Below, piece by piece: positions 21,317 through 21,914 of a stretch of 21,914 nucleotides of DNA (positions are counted from its first letter, which is position 1; each line of letters opens with the position of its first letter). The DNA lies in IMG/VR virus record IMGVR_UViG_3300033153_005085, positions 1-21,914 of that record; one strand, written 5' to 3'. Both the position numbers and the translations under genes were made by a program. The notes below the pieces were generated by a model. It was not told where the DNA came from. It saw only the letters and a program-made list of their open reading frames with translations, and searched no databases. The DNA is from a virus.

Positions 21317-21457
21317 TTATCTAAATTTAGGCCTAACATAAACAACAAATAAATATGTAAATAAAGCTTTAGGAAAACGCCACCAAAAATGCAGGTGCCC
21401 ACAATTCGGATAGTTCATATAACTTTTGGATTCAACTAAAAAACCTTTCCAGGCCAT
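21317..21457 (-). CDS. 46-residue aromatic, basic peptide with hydrophobic C-terminal half
   Basis: A 46-residue product: MAWKGFLVESK, then a Cys/His/Trp-rich centre (CGHLHFWWRFP), then a hydrophobic stretch (ALFTYLFVVYV) and a basic end (RPKFR). The start overlaps the upstream stop as TGATG and has GGGGGAG 5 nt upstream, a strong site. The hydrophobic part could insert in the membrane. It resembles no protein I know; its signals make it a likely real gene. Confidence 0.55.
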   Translation of the reverse strand: MAWKGFLVESKSYMNYPNCGHLHFWWRFPKALFTYLFVVYVRPKFR

Positions 21458-21756
21458 CACTTCTCCCCCTCAATCTTTGCGCGTTTTATTTGGTAGTTGG
21501 TCGCGGCGTCTTCATATGCTTCCAACCTAATCTCCAAACCCCTGTCCGTATCTTCGCTTGAATATCTAGATAAAAAATAATCAACTTCACCTGCCAAAGC
21601 AGTTGCTTTTTCCGCCAGCGCATCCGCTTCGGCTAACAGCTCTTGATATGTGGAGTAGGCAATAAATCTTTTAGTATCTGGCTTTTCTGTATTCCAAGCG
21701 TAGAATACTCCGTATTGATCACGGGGTCTGGCCCATATCTCTTTTCGTTCAGACAT
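21457..21756 (-). CDS. Hypothetical helical protein
   Basis: A 99-residue protein beginning MSERKEIWARPRDQYG, with a short beta part (GVFYAWNTEK, KRFIAYSTY) then long helices (ELLAEADALAEKATALAGEVDYFL and EIRLEAYEDAATNYQIKRAKIE). ATG 21756 is chosen because AAGGGA lies 8 nt upstream and it overlaps the upstream stop by 8 nt; an upstream start at 21813 would add 19 residues lying within the previous gene. Possibly a small phage structural or regulatory protein. Not recognised. Confidence 0.65.
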   Translation of the reverse strand: MSERKEIWARPRDQYGVFYAWNTEKPDTKRFIAYSTYQELLAEADALAEKATALAGEVDYFLSRYSSEDTDRGLEIRLEAYEDAATNYQIKRAKIEGEK

Positions 21757-21914
21757 CGTCACTTCCCTTGTAGGTTTGGTAAGATTTAAGTGCTGGCCTG
21801 GCGTACTTGCCAATATCTGTTGTGTACGTTACGCCAGAAATTTTTGTATATACCGACGAATCATTATCGAATGCAGCATAGACCCGGAATGCCTCTGCCA
21901 TCTCTTCAATAAGC
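21749..21914 (-). CDS. Partial protein, C-terminal 54 residues, running off the window edge
   Basis: An open frame from the right edge to TGA at 21749-21751. The visible residues (EEMAEAFRVYAAF, SSVYTKISGVTYTTDIGKYARP, SYQTYKGSDDV) have a helix-then-strand pattern. It overlaps the next gene by 8 nt, as typical in this operon. Internal ATG at residue 5 exists, but the frame stays open to the edge, so the true start may lie outside. Function unknown. Confidence 0.5.
   Translation of the reverse strand, partial: LIEEMAEAFRVYAAFDNDSSVYTKISGVTYTTDIGKYARPALKSYQTYKGSDDV

Noticed and set aside
1-21914. tRNA genes, CRISPR array, insertion sequence or att sites
   Set aside because: No cloverleaf, no spaced repeat array, no transposase and no integrase or attachment-like duplication was seen on reading both strands; this was by eye, so a tRNA scan would be decisive.

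Overview
This window is a segment of a tailed double-stranded DNA phage with a long, probably non-contractile (siphovirus-like) tail. The evidence is an ordered tail block (tail terminator, tail tube, G/T assembly chaperones with a frameshift, 798-residue tape measure, distal tail, fibre, hub and glycine-rich adhesin genes), a lysis cassette, and a phage replication/recombination set (SF3 helicase, Sak4-like ATPase, DUF669-like SSB). Small lipoproteins, signal peptides and spanin-like proteins suggest a Gram-negative host, but the host cannot be named from sequence alone. No integrase, capsid, portal or terminase gene lies inside the window, so lifestyle is unresolved. A repressor-like helix-turn-helix gene and operator-like palindromes are compatible with either a temperate phage or simple early/late control.

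Region 1 (1-13720, + strand) is the late tail and lysis operon. Genes are packed with ATGA overlaps or gaps below 20 nt and mostly good Shine-Dalgarno sites. The order is: end of a connector-type gene with an EF-hand-like loop, tail terminator, tail tube with an inserted domain, chaperone G with a dnaX-type A_AAA_AAG slip site leading into T, tape measure, distal tail-like protein, coiled-coil fibre, a large Cys-rich protein with a signal peptide, and an unknown membrane-anchored protein. The lysis genes follow (membrane coiled-coil protein, M15 peptidase endolysin, holin-like protein, basic protein with a nested exported protein), then a hub-like protein and a glycine-rich adhesin. The lysis cassette therefore sits inside the tail block.

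Region 2 (13717-14680) holds a small leftward membrane protein gene, a 250-nt intergenic region with an 11-bp inverted repeat and a possible promoter, and a rightward VRR-NUC nuclease gene. Region 3 (17004 down to 14677, - strand) is a compact early operon: small unknown protein, Sak4-like ATPase, SSB with a DEDLPF tip, a 20-residue membrane micropeptide, a 40-residue extremely basic protein, an unknown 103-residue protein, a Cys-rich lipoprotein and a 61-residue protein. It starts at a control region with two palindromic operators whose centres lie 21 bp apart.

Region 4 is the control/possible origin region (17005-17440) followed by the rightward D5-type SF3 helicase. A 300-nt convergent, partly very AT-rich spacer with long-range inverted repeats follows. 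Region 5 (19209-21914, - strand) carries an XRE-type repressor and, upstream of it, a chain of small translationally coupled genes. Four consecutive ones encode Cys-rich zinc-ribbon-like proteins, and the chain also includes an AT-rich outlier gene, a 46-residue aromatic peptide and a partial gene running off the edge.

The genes fit one programme: small early proteins and replication/recombination functions transcribed from the divergent control region, then rightward late transcription for tail and lysis. The least explained parts are the early lipoprotein and micropeptides, the zinc-ribbon array, and the secreted Cys-rich protein with its membrane-anchored neighbour.
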